Below, piece after piece: positions 1-9,436 of a stretch of DNA of 32,489 nucleotides. A program made the translations under genes and the position numbers. The stretch covers positions 1-32,489 of the forward strand of contig JASHQG010000017.1 of the NCBI GenBank assembly GCA_030037665.1, in the 5' to 3' direction. The notes under the pieces were generated by a model. The model was not told the origin of the DNA, ran no database searches, and saw nothing but the letters and a program-made list of their open reading frames with translations. The DNA is from Acetobacteraceae bacterium. GTDB lineage: Bacteria > Pseudomonadota > Alphaproteobacteria > Acetobacterales > Acetobacteraceae. The number at the start of each line of letters is the position of its first letter. Position 1 is the first letter of the stretch.

Positions 1-483
1 CGTCGTCGCGCCAATCCGGCGCGATATTAATGCCGAATCCCGGATCTCGCCGACACAAACCTGGAGATCGATGCCTTCTTCGATGAGGTCACGCAGCCTG
101 TCATGCAGGATAAGGTCGATCGACAATTCGTCGTGCTTCTTCAGCAGGTAATCGAGCTTGCTGGTGAAATATAGCCCCAGCGGGACCGGAACACTCAAGC
201 GAACGCGTCCGGCGGGTCTGGCACGCCGCCGCCCGATCCGTTCCTGGAGCGCGTCCGCTGAATCGACCAGTTGGTGAGCGCCGGGCACAAGCTCGCGACC
301 CTCATCTGTGAGGGTGACGGCATGCGTGCTGCGTTGGACCAGACGGGTCCCGAAATGGCTCTCGAGTGCGGCGACCTGTCGCGAGACCGCGGGCTGCGTG
401 ACACCTCGCTCTTCCGCCACCGCGGAGAAAGAGCCGACTTCGGCAACGCGAAGGAAAGTCCGCAATGCGGCAACCAGATCCAT
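1..483 (-). CDS. LysR-family transcriptional regulator, N-terminal part (truncated by left window edge)
   Basis: Reverse-strand reading from ATG at 483: MDLVAALRTFLRVAEVGSFSAVAEERGVTQPAVSRQVAALESHFGTRLVQRSTHAVTLTDEGRELVPGAHQLVD..., a classic LysR wHTH; open to position 1. Absent from the ORF track because it runs off the edge. Confidence 0.93.
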   Translation of the reverse strand, partial: MDLVAALRTFLRVAEVGSFSAVAEERGVTQPAVSRQVAALESHFGTRLVQRSTHAVTLTDEGRELVPGAHQLVDSADALQERIGRRRARPAGRVRLSVPVPLGLYFTSKLDYLLKKHDELSIDLILHDRLRDLIEEGIDLQVCVGEIRDSALISRRIGATT

Positions 484-619
484 GGCTCATACCCGATGTA
501 ACAAGCGTTATGAGGCGACTGTGGTTTCCCGACCGCGTGCCCTACGTCATTCTCATCGACACCAGAAGCCGCGCATCGTCCGCACGGCTTATACGGCAGT
601 TGAAATAAGGAAAGCGACT
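484..619. promoter_or_regulatory. Divergent intergenic region between the LysR gene and the MBL-fold gene, probable bidirectional promoter/operator
   Basis: 136 bp between divergent starts; contains the inverted repeat TAAC-aagc-GTTA at 499-510. Confidence 0.4.
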
Positions 620-1600
620 ATGCCAGGCGCAAGCCGCGATCCCAGGAAGCTACCGGAAATCGGCGACATGACGACCTGGGGTGGCTCCGCCAGACACAGT
701 TTTCCGCCGAACGGCCTCGTCGCCCTGTCTCGGAAAGTCTGCGGGTCAACGCCACAGCGGACGACACGGATCCGGCCGGCCGTCTACGTCTTCGGAAGCG
801 CCGGAGGCAACGTCACGGCGATCGGGGGGCGACGGGACGGCGCGATCGTCGATTCCAGCTATGGCGCCCGCATCGGGGAGATCGAGCACAGCGTTACCAG
901 TGCGCGCGGGCGAGCGCCCCAATGGCTCGTCAACACGCACTGGCATTTCGATCATACGGACGGCAACGAGGCTTTTGCTTCGGCCGGGGCAACGGTCCTC
1001 GGTCACACCAACTGCCGTGTGCGACTGTCAACAGATCAATTCGTACGCTCGCTTTCGTGGCGAGTCTCGGCGTCGTCGCCCAAGGCATGGCCGACGCTGA
1101 CCGTCGACCATCCGGTGACGATAGATATTGGAGCGGAAGAACTGCGTCTGATTCCGCGGATGCCGGCTCACACCGACGGAGACGTGGCGATCCTTCTGAT
1201 ATCTGCCAACGCGCTCATCATAGGCGATCTCTTCACGAATGGCAGCTATCCCGTCATCGACGAAGCGTCGGGTGGATCGTTGCACAGGATGATAGAGGCC
1301 ATTGATCGCCTGATGCCGCTGATTAACGCCGGCACTGTCGTCGTCCCGGGTCACGGTGCCACGACAGATCGCGCGGGGCTCCTCGCATACCGTGACATGT
1401 TGCGATCTATCGAACATCGGCTCCTGGCTATGATCGAGGCGCAATGCGGGATTCCTGAGATCCTGGCGGCGCAACCCACGGCCGCACTCGATGCCAATAG
1501 GGGACGTGGCTACGTCACCGGCGAACATCTTACCCGCATGGCGCTGGCGGGTATGGGATTGATCAAACCGCCGGTCATGTTCCCGGTACCTGGAGCCTGA
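620..1600 (+). CDS. MBL-fold metallo-hydrolase
   Basis: NTHWHFDHTDGN (HxHxDH), HTDGD, IIGDLF and VVPGHG motifs; likely start ATG 620 preceded by aaggaaag; the upstream extension of the ORF (308-619) reads through the LysR gene. Confidence 0.85.
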   Translation: MPGASRDPRKLPEIGDMTTWGGSARHSFPPNGLVALSRKVCGSTPQRTTRIRPAVYVFGSAGGNVTAIGGRRDGAIVDSSYGARIGEIEHSVTSARGRAPQWLVNTHWHFDHTDGNEAFASAGATVLGHTNCRVRLSTDQFVRSLSWRVSASSPKAWPTLTVDHPVTIDIGAEELRLIPRMPAHTDGDVAILLISANALIIGDLFTNGSYPVIDEASGGSLHRMIEAIDRLMPLINAGTVVVPGHGATTDRAGLLAYRDMLRSIEHRLLAMIEAQCGIPEILAAQPTAALDANRGRGYVTGEHLTRMALAGMGLIKPPVMFPVPGA

Positions 1601-1863
1601 TTCAATTATGCGGCCACATAGAACGCAAAGGATCCATTCGTTTTGTGGTGCCCAATGCACCCTGCCCGGCGGACGTTGGCCCCAAGCCCCGAAGCGCTGC
1701 TCTCGATCACGTCTCGGCGGAGCTGCGTCATCGCGTCGGCCTGTCCGACCTGATGGAAGCAAGAGCGGTCGTCTGAGGAAGGGCGTTCCCCAGTTACGCC
1801 GTGCAGTGACAACCCGCCGGGCTGGCGATGAAGCGGACCTGGTCTCTTCAAAGGAGGGTATAC

Positions 1864-2616
1864 ATGAATTCCAGGTCGGACACCTCGCCCCGGCGCGTGG
1901 CTCTCATTACCGGCGCCTCGGGTGGTATCGGTGCGGTTGTTGCTGTCCGGCTTGCATCCGACGGCTTCGCTATTGCTGCGGCCTATTCCGGCCGCCCGGA
2001 CCGTGCAGCAGCGGTTGCTGAGCAGATCAAGGCTGCGGGCGGGCGGGCAATTGCGGTCGCGGCCGACGTCGCCGACCCTCGGGCCGCGGCAGCCCTGTTC
2101 GAGTCGGCCGGTACGTCGCTCGGCCCCATCACGGTCGTGGTGCACTGCGCCGGCATCATGCCGTTGACTCGCATCGCGGACGGAGAACTCGACATCTTCG
2201 ACAACGTCATCGCCGTCAATCTGCGCGGCACTTACGTCATCCTCTCCGAGGCGGCGAGAAGGCTGGCCAACGGGGGCCGCATCATCGCATTCTCCAGCAG
2301 TGTGCTGGCCAAGTCCTTTCCCGGCTATGGGCCTTACATCGCCTCCAAAGCCGGAACAGAGGGCTTGGTGAAAGTGCTGGCCAACGAGCTTCGCGGGCGC
2401 AACATCTGCGTCAACGCCGTGGCCCCGGGCCCGGTGGCGACGCCCCTGTTCTTGACCGGCAAGACCGATGTAGAGATTTCTCAACTGGCCAAAATGGCAC
2501 CACTGGAGCGTTTGGGAGAGCCCGAGGATATCGCCGGTACCGTCGCTTTTCTCGCAGGTCCAGGCGGCGCCTGGATCAACGGTCAGGTGCTGCGTGCCGA
2601 TGGGGGTTTCGCCTGA
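1864..2616 (+). CDS. SDR-family oxidoreductase (3-oxoacyl-ACP reductase-like)
   Basis: VALITGASGGIGAVVAVRLA, HCAGIMP, SSSVLAKSFPGYGPYIASKAG (S-YxxxK), VNAVAPGPVATPL, C-terminal GQVLRADGGFA; RBS aaggaggg upstream of ATG 1864. Confidence 0.93.
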   Translation: MNSRSDTSPRRVALITGASGGIGAVVAVRLASDGFAIAAAYSGRPDRAAAVAEQIKAAGGRAIAVAADVADPRAAAALFESAGTSLGPITVVVHCAGIMPLTRIADGELDIFDNVIAVNLRGTYVILSEAARRLANGGRIIAFSSSVLAKSFPGYGPYIASKAGTEGLVKVLANELRGRNICVNAVAPGPVATPLFLTGKTDVEISQLAKMAPLERLGEPEDIAGTVAFLAGPGGAWINGQVLRADGGFA

Positions 2617-3036
2617 CCCGCATGCGTGTCGCGGCCTATGCCGACCGGGACGCAGGGCTGGGCTCAATGCGCCACCACATCTGTTATGTTGTCGCGCTCG
2701 GGGCCCACCACCGGCCCAAAGCGCACGCGGCAACCCAATCAACTCCGACGACCAATGCTGAGGCGGCGGCATCGCAGGCGCCGGCCAGTGTCGCGCGCCT
2801 TGTCGTCACTTACAAATGCGGCTGCCAGCACGCGCTGGTGTTGCCGACCGAGAGTCGCAGCGAGCGGCATGCTCTACCCGGTGACCATGTCTTCGCAATC
2901 GTGCGTTGAGCGATGCGACTGGCAAACGGGATCTTATAGTCCCGCATGCCTGTCCACGCGATACGGACATCGGCAGATGATATGGCGGTCCCTTCCGTGA
3001 TCGCCGATATCGTTGGCGGCGATCCGGCAGACCGGT

Positions 3037-5814
3037 TCATCGGCGTGATCCCCTGGTCGCTCGAGCATCGTGATCATCTCGGACGGGCAAATGTTCCCCC
3101 AAAGAATGAGCGACCAGATTCCGGCCTCGACGATCCCCCGAAAACGGGATGAGGCCGTCCGATCGCTGATGAGAGTTGCCGGTTAGCGCCGCGAGCAGTG
3201 CCGGGACGAATACGAGGCTCGCCAGCAGCGTGCAGCCGAGGCTGATGAGCAGCAGCCTGCCCATCGATGCCGTTCCGGCGTTGGCCGAAAGTGCAAGCGA
3301 GCCGAACGCGGTGCCTGTGGTGAGCGCGGAGAAGGCGACCGCCCGCGCTGTCGGCGAGCCCAGCATTTCTCTCCGCCCAGCCCGCCAGTTCATAACGAAG
3401 TAGATATTGAACGAGACGCCAACACCGAGGAGCAGCGGCAACGCAATGATATTCGCGTAATTGAGCCTGAGCGGCACCACCACCATCGCCAGCACAGTAA
3501 GCACGCCGGATAGCAGGAGCGGCGCCACGACCAACACGGTGTCCCTGAGGCGCCTGAGTGCGAGCAGGAGGATCACCGTAATCGCGAGCAGCGCCGCCGC
3601 CGCCGCCGAGCGAAAGGCGGCAACGATGGTATCACCCGTCGCCACCACTGTGACCGCAGTCCCGCCGGCATCGGGCGCCACGCGACTCACCTCGGCCACA
3701 AACCGATGGAGGCCGCCGCTGTCGCGTGCAGATGCCACCGGCAGCACTTCGATGCGAGCCCGCCCGTCCGGCAGCACCCAATCCCGCCGGATGTCCGCCG
3801 GCACCGAGGCAAGGCTTGCAGGCTCGGCCTGAAGCGCGGTGCGCAGCCGGTCCAGCTCGCGCGGCAGGAACAGAGTCAGCGCCTCGCCAACTGCGCTCAC
3901 CGTGTGATCGGGCGCATGTGCGACGGCGCGAAGATCGCCGGCAATGGCCGTAAGCGGGCTACCCCGTGGCAGGAGGCGCAGTGCGGGCTCGATCTGGTTC
4001 AGTGCCGCCTGTGCCGCCACGCGGATCTCGGCAGGATGGATCGGGCGCGGATCGAGCGGCACAAGCGGGGTTGACGCCAGGATATTCGCCGCGTCGTTCA
4101 GCAGTGCAAGTTTTTGCTTTTGCCCTCCCGGCACGAAGCTCCTGAGCGTGAGTGCGCGAGAAACCACTGGCAAAGTCCGGAGCTTCGCTGCCACCACCTC
4201 GGCCTCGTTCACATTCGGTGCCACGATGTCGATGCTGTAGGGGTTGCTCAGCGGCTGGTTCATCAGTTCGCGGAGCGTACGCATGGCCTCCGTGTTCGGA
4301 TTCTGTGTGTCGAGCGGGTCGGAATCGAACGCAAGCCGTGGGGCAACAGCGAGCGACGCGACCACGAGCACGCCGAACCCCGCAATGATAGGGCCACGCC
4401 AACGGGCAATCAGCCGATCTGCGGGCCGTCCCCAGGCAAAGCCCACCTCAGCCCGCTCGTCGCGAACGCGGCAGACCGCGATCGCGGCTGGAAGAAAGGT
4501 CATCGTGCAGAGAAAGGCGATCAGCATGCCCATCCCTGCAATCAACCCGAGCTCGGCCACGCCGGCGAAGTCGGTCGGCACGAAGGCAAGAAACCCGGCC
4601 GCGGTGGCCAGCGCAGCTACGAGAATGGCTCCACCTGCACGCCGTGCGGTGAGGTTGAACGCGGCCGTCGTATCGCCCGCCTCGTGCTGCGCCTCGCGGA
4701 AACGGACGGCGAATTGGATCGCAAAGTCCACGGCAATGCCGACGAAGAGTATGCCGAACCCAATCGAAACGAGATTGAGCGTGCCGATCGTCGCGGTAGC
4801 GAAGAAGAGCGTCGCCATCAGCCCGAGCCCAAGGGTACCAACGATCGGGACGATCAAACGCCAGCTCCGCACAGCGAGCGTAAGCCAAAGCGTGATCAAC
4901 ACGAGGCTGGCGATCAGTCCGCTCACGGTACCCTTTGCCACGGACGCGAACTGTTCATCCGCGAGCGCGACGGGCCCGGTGACACGCACCCGCGCCTCGC
5001 CGCTCTGCACGAATGGCAGCTTTGCGGCAGCCGCGCGAATTGCCGTGGTCGCCGCCCCGCCAGGCTCGAGCGAATGAAAGTCGAGTCGTGGCTTGAAGAG
5101 CACGAACTGGTCCTTGCCGGCGAGATTGGACAGCCCGCCACTCAGCATTTGCTGCCACGAAAGAGGTTCCGGGTGTCCAGAGAGCGCGGCTGCCATCGCC
5201 TTGTGAAACGCGAGGAGCTCCGTGGTGTAGGGAGCGAGGTCCGCACCGGCGTGCGTGACCCCTTGCCCGAGCAACCCGAGTGCGGAAAACAGACCGCGCG
5301 CCGTCGGGTCCTGGCTCAGCGTACCGAGGAAGGGTTGGGCGTCGATGATCCGGTCCAAGACCCTGGTGAGATCCTTTAGCGAAAGAAAAAGCAGCCCCTC
5401 CTTCGCAAGATAGGGTGAGGCGCCAGGCCGGCTCACCATGTCGAAGTGCTGATGATCGGAGTGCAATGCCCGGGCGAGACCGCGTGCCGTCGCCTCCGCC
5501 GCCTCCGGCGCCTTGGCGTCGATGACCGCGACCAGGAGTCCTTGGAACTGAGGAAATTCGCGCTCGAACGATATCTCTCGCTGCCGCCATGGCAGCGAGG
5601 CGGAGAACATTTGGTCGGTATCGGTGTTCACGCCGAGGTGGCGGGTCGCATAAACACCCGCGCCAGTGGAAAACAGGAGCCCGGCGATCACGACTGCCCA
5701 GGCATGCCTTCGGCTCGTACCGACAAGCCATACGAGCAAGCGCTGCAGCGCCGACACGTCAGGCGCCGCGCTGTGCATCGCACTGCGAGGCGGAAAGTTG
5801 CTGTCAATCTTCAC
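3037..5814 (-). CDS. hpnN: RND/MMPL-superfamily transporter, HpnN-like (hopanoid biosynthesis-associated)
   Basis: 925 aa; N-terminal LPWRQREISFEREFPQFQGLLVAVIDAKAPEAAE resembles HpnN from memory; two sets of TM segments with GIAVDFAIQFAVRFREA and GVGVSFNIYFVMNWR; GTG start at 5814 overlapping the stop of the DUF2147 gene. Confidence 0.8.
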   Translation of the reverse strand: MKIDSNFPPRSAMHSAAPDVSALQRLLVWLVGTSRRHAWAVVIAGLLFSTGAGVYATRHLGVNTDTDQMFSASLPWRQREISFEREFPQFQGLLVAVIDAKAPEAAEATARGLARALHSDHQHFDMVSRPGASPYLAKEGLLFLSLKDLTRVLDRIIDAQPFLGTLSQDPTARGLFSALGLLGQGVTHAGADLAPYTTELLAFHKAMAAALSGHPEPLSWQQMLSGGLSNLAGKDQFVLFKPRLDFHSLEPGGAATTAIRAAAAKLPFVQSGEARVRVTGPVALADEQFASVAKGTVSGLIASLVLITLWLTLAVRSWRLIVPIVGTLGLGLMATLFFATATIGTLNLVSIGFGILFVGIAVDFAIQFAVRFREAQHEAGDTTAAFNLTARRAGGAILVAALATAAGFLAFVPTDFAGVAELGLIAGMGMLIAFLCTMTFLPAAIAVCRVRDERAEVGFAWGRPADRLIARWRGPIIAGFGVLVVASLAVAPRLAFDSDPLDTQNPNTEAMRTLRELMNQPLSNPYSIDIVAPNVNEAEVVAAKLRTLPVVSRALTLRSFVPGGQKQKLALLNDAANILASTPLVPLDPRPIHPAEIRVAAQAALNQIEPALRLLPRGSPLTAIAGDLRAVAHAPDHTVSAVGEALTLFLPRELDRLRTALQAEPASLASVPADIRRDWVLPDGRARIEVLPVASARDSGGLHRFVAEVSRVAPDAGGTAVTVVATGDTIVAAFRSAAAAALLAITVILLLALRRLRDTVLVVAPLLLSGVLTVLAMVVVPLRLNYANIIALPLLLGVGVSFNIYFVMNWRAGRREMLGSPTARAVAFSALTTGTAFGSLALSANAGTASMGRLLLISLGCTLLASLVFVPALLAALTGNSHQRSDGLIPFSGDRRGRNLVAHSLGEHLPVRDDHDARATRGSRR

Positions 5815-6281
5815 GCGAAACGGCAGTCGGCAGCGAGGCGGCCGGTGAAACGGCGCCAGACCTGGGTGGACCCCAACGCGGGAATGCCGATGAAAACGCG
5901 AAGCCGGAGATCGCCACGCTGGTCCACCGACAGCCGTGCCTGGTACGAGTGGCCGTCGCGTGGGTCAGTGATCTCGCCATGCCAGGTTCCGGCGGGATCG
6001 GCTTTGTCCGCCATGATGATAGTCAGGCCGCATTGCGAGCGACCTTGCCCATCGGTCGGCATCGGCTCACCGGCCGCGCGCTCAATGCCGACGATACGGC
6101 CGCACAACCCGCCTCCGCATCGCGCGATCTGCACCACTCCCTGGCCATTCTCCGTCGACCAGTTGCCGTGCACGTTCGGCGACGTCGCTGCTGACGCCAT
6201 CGGCGTCACCAGCGCGAGGGCGAACAGGGCTGCACAGCGGGTCAGCCAATGCAATCGTGATGGCCTGTACATCGGAAGCAT
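5811..6281 (-). CDS. DUF2147-like secreted protein
   Basis: Signal peptide (LTRCAALFALALVTPMASAA) then HGNWSTENGQGVVQIARCGGGLCGRIVGIE...GTWHGEITDPRDGHSYQARLSV...LRVFIGIPALGSTQVWRRF; start uncertain (6281 or 6272; ORF opens at 6347). Confidence 0.8.
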   Translation of the reverse strand: MLPMYRPSRLHWLTRCAALFALALVTPMASAATSPNVHGNWSTENGQGVVQIARCGGGLCGRIVGIERAAGEPMPTDGQGRSQCGLTIIMADKADPAGTWHGEITDPRDGHSYQARLSVDQRGDLRLRVFIGIPALGSTQVWRRFTGRLAADCRFA

Positions 6282-7079
6282 CCCGGCGTGACAAGATGCG
6301 GCCCGATATGGATTGCGGCCAAGATTACGGAATAGGGATTTCGGCAAAGCTCATCTCCCCGATTCGCATTCCTCATGCCGCCGGGCAGGCGCACCGCCCA
6401 TCCGTAAGGGATGCGACGCGGACCAGCCGAGGTCGCAACAACAGCGATCCGCCGGAGAAAAGCGTACTCGGTCCACAGGACCTAACCCGGATTGGAACAG
6501 ATAGCGGTATACATAAAAGTCCTCTCAAATGTGCCTGACCTTACTGTCATTCAATATGTCAGCACGGTCTGGGCTGCGGCAGCACCCGACGTGTCGACCG
6601 TCCTCGATCCATCAGATGCGGGGGAAGGCCGCAGCCGAAAATCGAAAGGATGCGGCGCTATGCCAGCGCTCTGCATCGCTCCGACGGGCTATATCCATCG
6701 ACCCGCACGCGAAGGTGCCGCCTCGGCGATGACGGGGGCGATGCGAAGCACGGTGTCACAAACGCGTTGGCTCACGGCTTGCGCGATGATCACGCAGCGC
6801 ATGAGTCACGCCGTGTGGGTAAGTGGGATGTCGCTTCGCCATCTACCAATAGATATTCTCGATCCAGTTGATCGATGATAGCGATGGATCGCGTGTTTAC
6901 TTATCCCACGGGCCGATCAGATGAAGCACAACGCGGATCTGGATAAGACGAATCGGTGCGACCGATGCTGGCCGTTCTCGGTGTCCAGAACGCTCTTGCC
7001 AATATTCGCCACTGAGATCACGGCAGCGTGAGAACCGCGGATGAGCCACGGCCCATGTCAGGCGACGGTTCATTCTGGT

Positions 7080-7293
7080 CCGCGGAAGAACCAGCGCCGA
7101 AGTCGGTACCTTGGTTTGGGCCTCGGTCGGACGCAAGACCGCACGGCAACTCATTCCACGCAGACCGGATGCTTACCACGTGGCCGCGGCACCGTGATTT
7201 TTACCGGCGGATCGGCCAGCTGCCGCGGCAAGCCGGGCTTTGCACAATTTACGGCAGCGGAGGCGGGCTGGCGGATGATCACCAAATCATAGT
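7080..7293 (+). pseudogene. Remnant of an SDR-family oxidoreductase
   Basis: GRGTVIFTGGSASCRGKPGFAQFTAAEAGWRMITKS* resembles the SDR core (GRGTIIFTGATASLRGGxGFAxFxAAKxGLRxxAQS); upstream VWASVGRKTARQLIP sits in another frame, so frameshifted and truncated. Confidence 0.55.
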
Positions 7294-7928
7294 GCGTGAA
7301 CGCGGATCGCACCGCCCTTGCGTCGCCTGCATGCCCACTGCCGCGACGAGAGCACGTGCCACTCGCATCGCGTAAACGGGATGGACTTCCTGGTTTTGCG
7401 GGCCGCTTTGCGCAGCACCTTAGGGCGCATCGTCGGTTGGTCTGACGACAGCCGGCCGGCCGACTGAAGCACCTTCTGGCGGAAGGGACGCTCCAAGCAA
7501 CTGCGGTGCAGGCGGCCTCGCGGCCTCCTGCAGGCCGCGTCCGGGCTACAACGACGGCCCTCGCCAGCGCGGTTGTTCACCACGAACTGGTGGGATCTGA
7601 TGACAATTGGGCCCCATGGTCCGAGGCGAAGCCAATCGCTACTGGTACCGTGCAGTTGCGACGGATTCTCGTCTTGGAGGAATCCCAGCTGGAGGGTCCC
7701 TGAAAAGCCCGACGTGCAGATCGCTCGACTGAGGATAAGCCAGCTTGTGGCCCGGTCGATCATGATCTCCATCGACTGGCGGACCAGCCGGTCGCTTGGC
7801 TCCACGCACGCAAGCATGCCCCCGTCCACACATTCGTCGCGGCGCATCGTGCCCGGATCCCGGCACGGAGCGATCGAGTCTCTACCTGGAGAGCGGACCT
7901 ACCCTGATAGGTGTCAGGTCACGCACAC

Positions 7929-8363
7929 CTATGAACCCGTTCGTACGCCGCGCATCGCGTCGACCGAGTACTTCCCTGGGCCGGTGACGTAGAGAAGGAG
8001 GAAACCGCCGATAATGCATATATTTTTGTAGAAGTTGATCGCATTTGGGAGGCGGTCGGCACCTGTCATGCTCCAGAAGTGATGCCCGATGAGTGCGGTC
8101 GCAAGCGTGTAGAGCGCCATCAAGAGGGCCAGAGGCCGGGTCCAGAAGCCGACAGCAATCACGAGTCCGACGAAGAATTCGGCCACGATGGACACGAGCA
8201 CGGCGATCGATGGCACGGGAAGTCCCATCCGCGTCATGTAGCCGACAGTCGCCGTGTAGTTCGTGAGCTTAGTCCATCCGAACACGACGAACAGCAGAAT
8301 GAGCAGGATGCGGGCAACCAGGATGACCTCGTCCCTCGCCCGCGCATCAGAGGATGTCGTCAT
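7929..8363 (-). CDS. DoxX-family membrane protein
   Basis: 144 aa: VARILLILLFVVFGWTKL...MGLPVPSIAVLVSIVAEFFVGLVIAVGFWTRPLALLMALYTLATALIGHHFW...FYKNICIIGGFLLLYVTGPGKYSVD; RBS-like ggagtgagg before ATG 8363. Confidence 0.93.
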   Translation of the reverse strand: MTTSSDARARDEVILVARILLILLFVVFGWTKLTNYTATVGYMTRMGLPVPSIAVLVSIVAEFFVGLVIAVGFWTRPLALLMALYTLATALIGHHFWSMTGADRLPNAINFYKNICIIGGFLLLYVTGPGKYSVDAMRGVRTGS

Positions 8364-9436
8364 ACCTCACTCCATTGGTTTGGCGGTTCGCCGCAGCTAA
8401 TGGACGCAGCGACATAGTCTCCTCGTTTAGCCCGTCCAGGATTATTCTTTCGTGGTGTCGGTTTCACGAAAAGCGTGGACTTGATAACGAACCTGCGAAC
8501 TTTTGCGTAACTTGGCAGACTCTGGGTTGTAGAGTGATCACGCAAATCCTGAGGCGCCGCAAGCCCTTTCAGGGTGACCCGCGGATTCGGCAGGTCACGT
8601 TTGCGACGTGACTTGGTTCTGCACGCACCGAACGAGTCTGGTTATTCAGAGCATTTCTCAAATTCGATGCCCGGCCTCGGTTTCCGGCGCCCACCTCGTC
8701 GCCCCGTACGCGAAGCTCGATGAAGCCTCACCGTCGAATCTCGTTTGCTCCGTGCTAGGGCTGTGGTCGGACGGCATTCCTATCAGCGCGTTGGCAGCGA
8801 CGAAGCACTCGTCCTCTGGAGGGAGTGGCGAACGGGTCGTTCGGGCCCCATGCGGACGCCCTATGCGGCGTGTCGGCGCACTCCGGCGACCGTGTAAAGT
8901 CACTCATCAGGCCAGCCCCTTGAGAACAAGCGGGCCGGCCGAGAAGGCAGCCCTTCGTGTGGCGTCCCGAGCAGGATTGCTGCCGGGGGCAGGGTCCGTC
9001 AGCGACGAGCCGGGTTACGATCGGTCGACCACTGCGTTGGCTGCCCAGCGTGAGACTGGATAGCCGGCCCCAATCTCAAGCCCAACGCACTTGAGCCAGG
9101 CTAGAGCGCAGAACAAGAGCCAGAATTGAAGCCACGTTGCGCGGTCCAGGGGGTGTACATATCGACTGTAATACCGGCGAACGCGAGACCGTCACCGACC
9201 GCGACGGGGCACCGCGCGTGATCCCTCCAAGCACCAGCACGAAAACGAGGATATGATCCAGATTGCGGTCTCACACGCGCCTTCCGCGTGGTCAGAAACC
9301 CAGTTGATGCCACGCAACGCACCGTTGCGTGCGACTTTCATGAACGCCTCAAGCCTCCTCACTGACGACAACCTGGCCTAATGCGACGGTAGTGTCCGAG
9401 TATGACCAAACGCAAGTGATTGGAAGGAGCAGCTGG

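Noticed and set aside
1606-2772. 388-aa minus-strand ORF over the SDR gene
   Set aside because: Mirror ORF of the SDR coding frame; no domain motifs.
4114-5379. 421-aa plus-strand ORF and other long plus-strand ORFs opposite the RND transporter (e.g. 4244-5077, 5446-6291)
   Set aside because: Antisense shadow ORFs in GC-rich DNA: Arg/Pro/Ser-rich translation, no recognisable motifs, and the minus strand encodes a clear RND protein.
7287-7847. 186-aa minus-strand ORF between the SDR remnant and DoxX
   Set aside because: No recognisable domain, no RBS, overlaps other equally weak ORFs.
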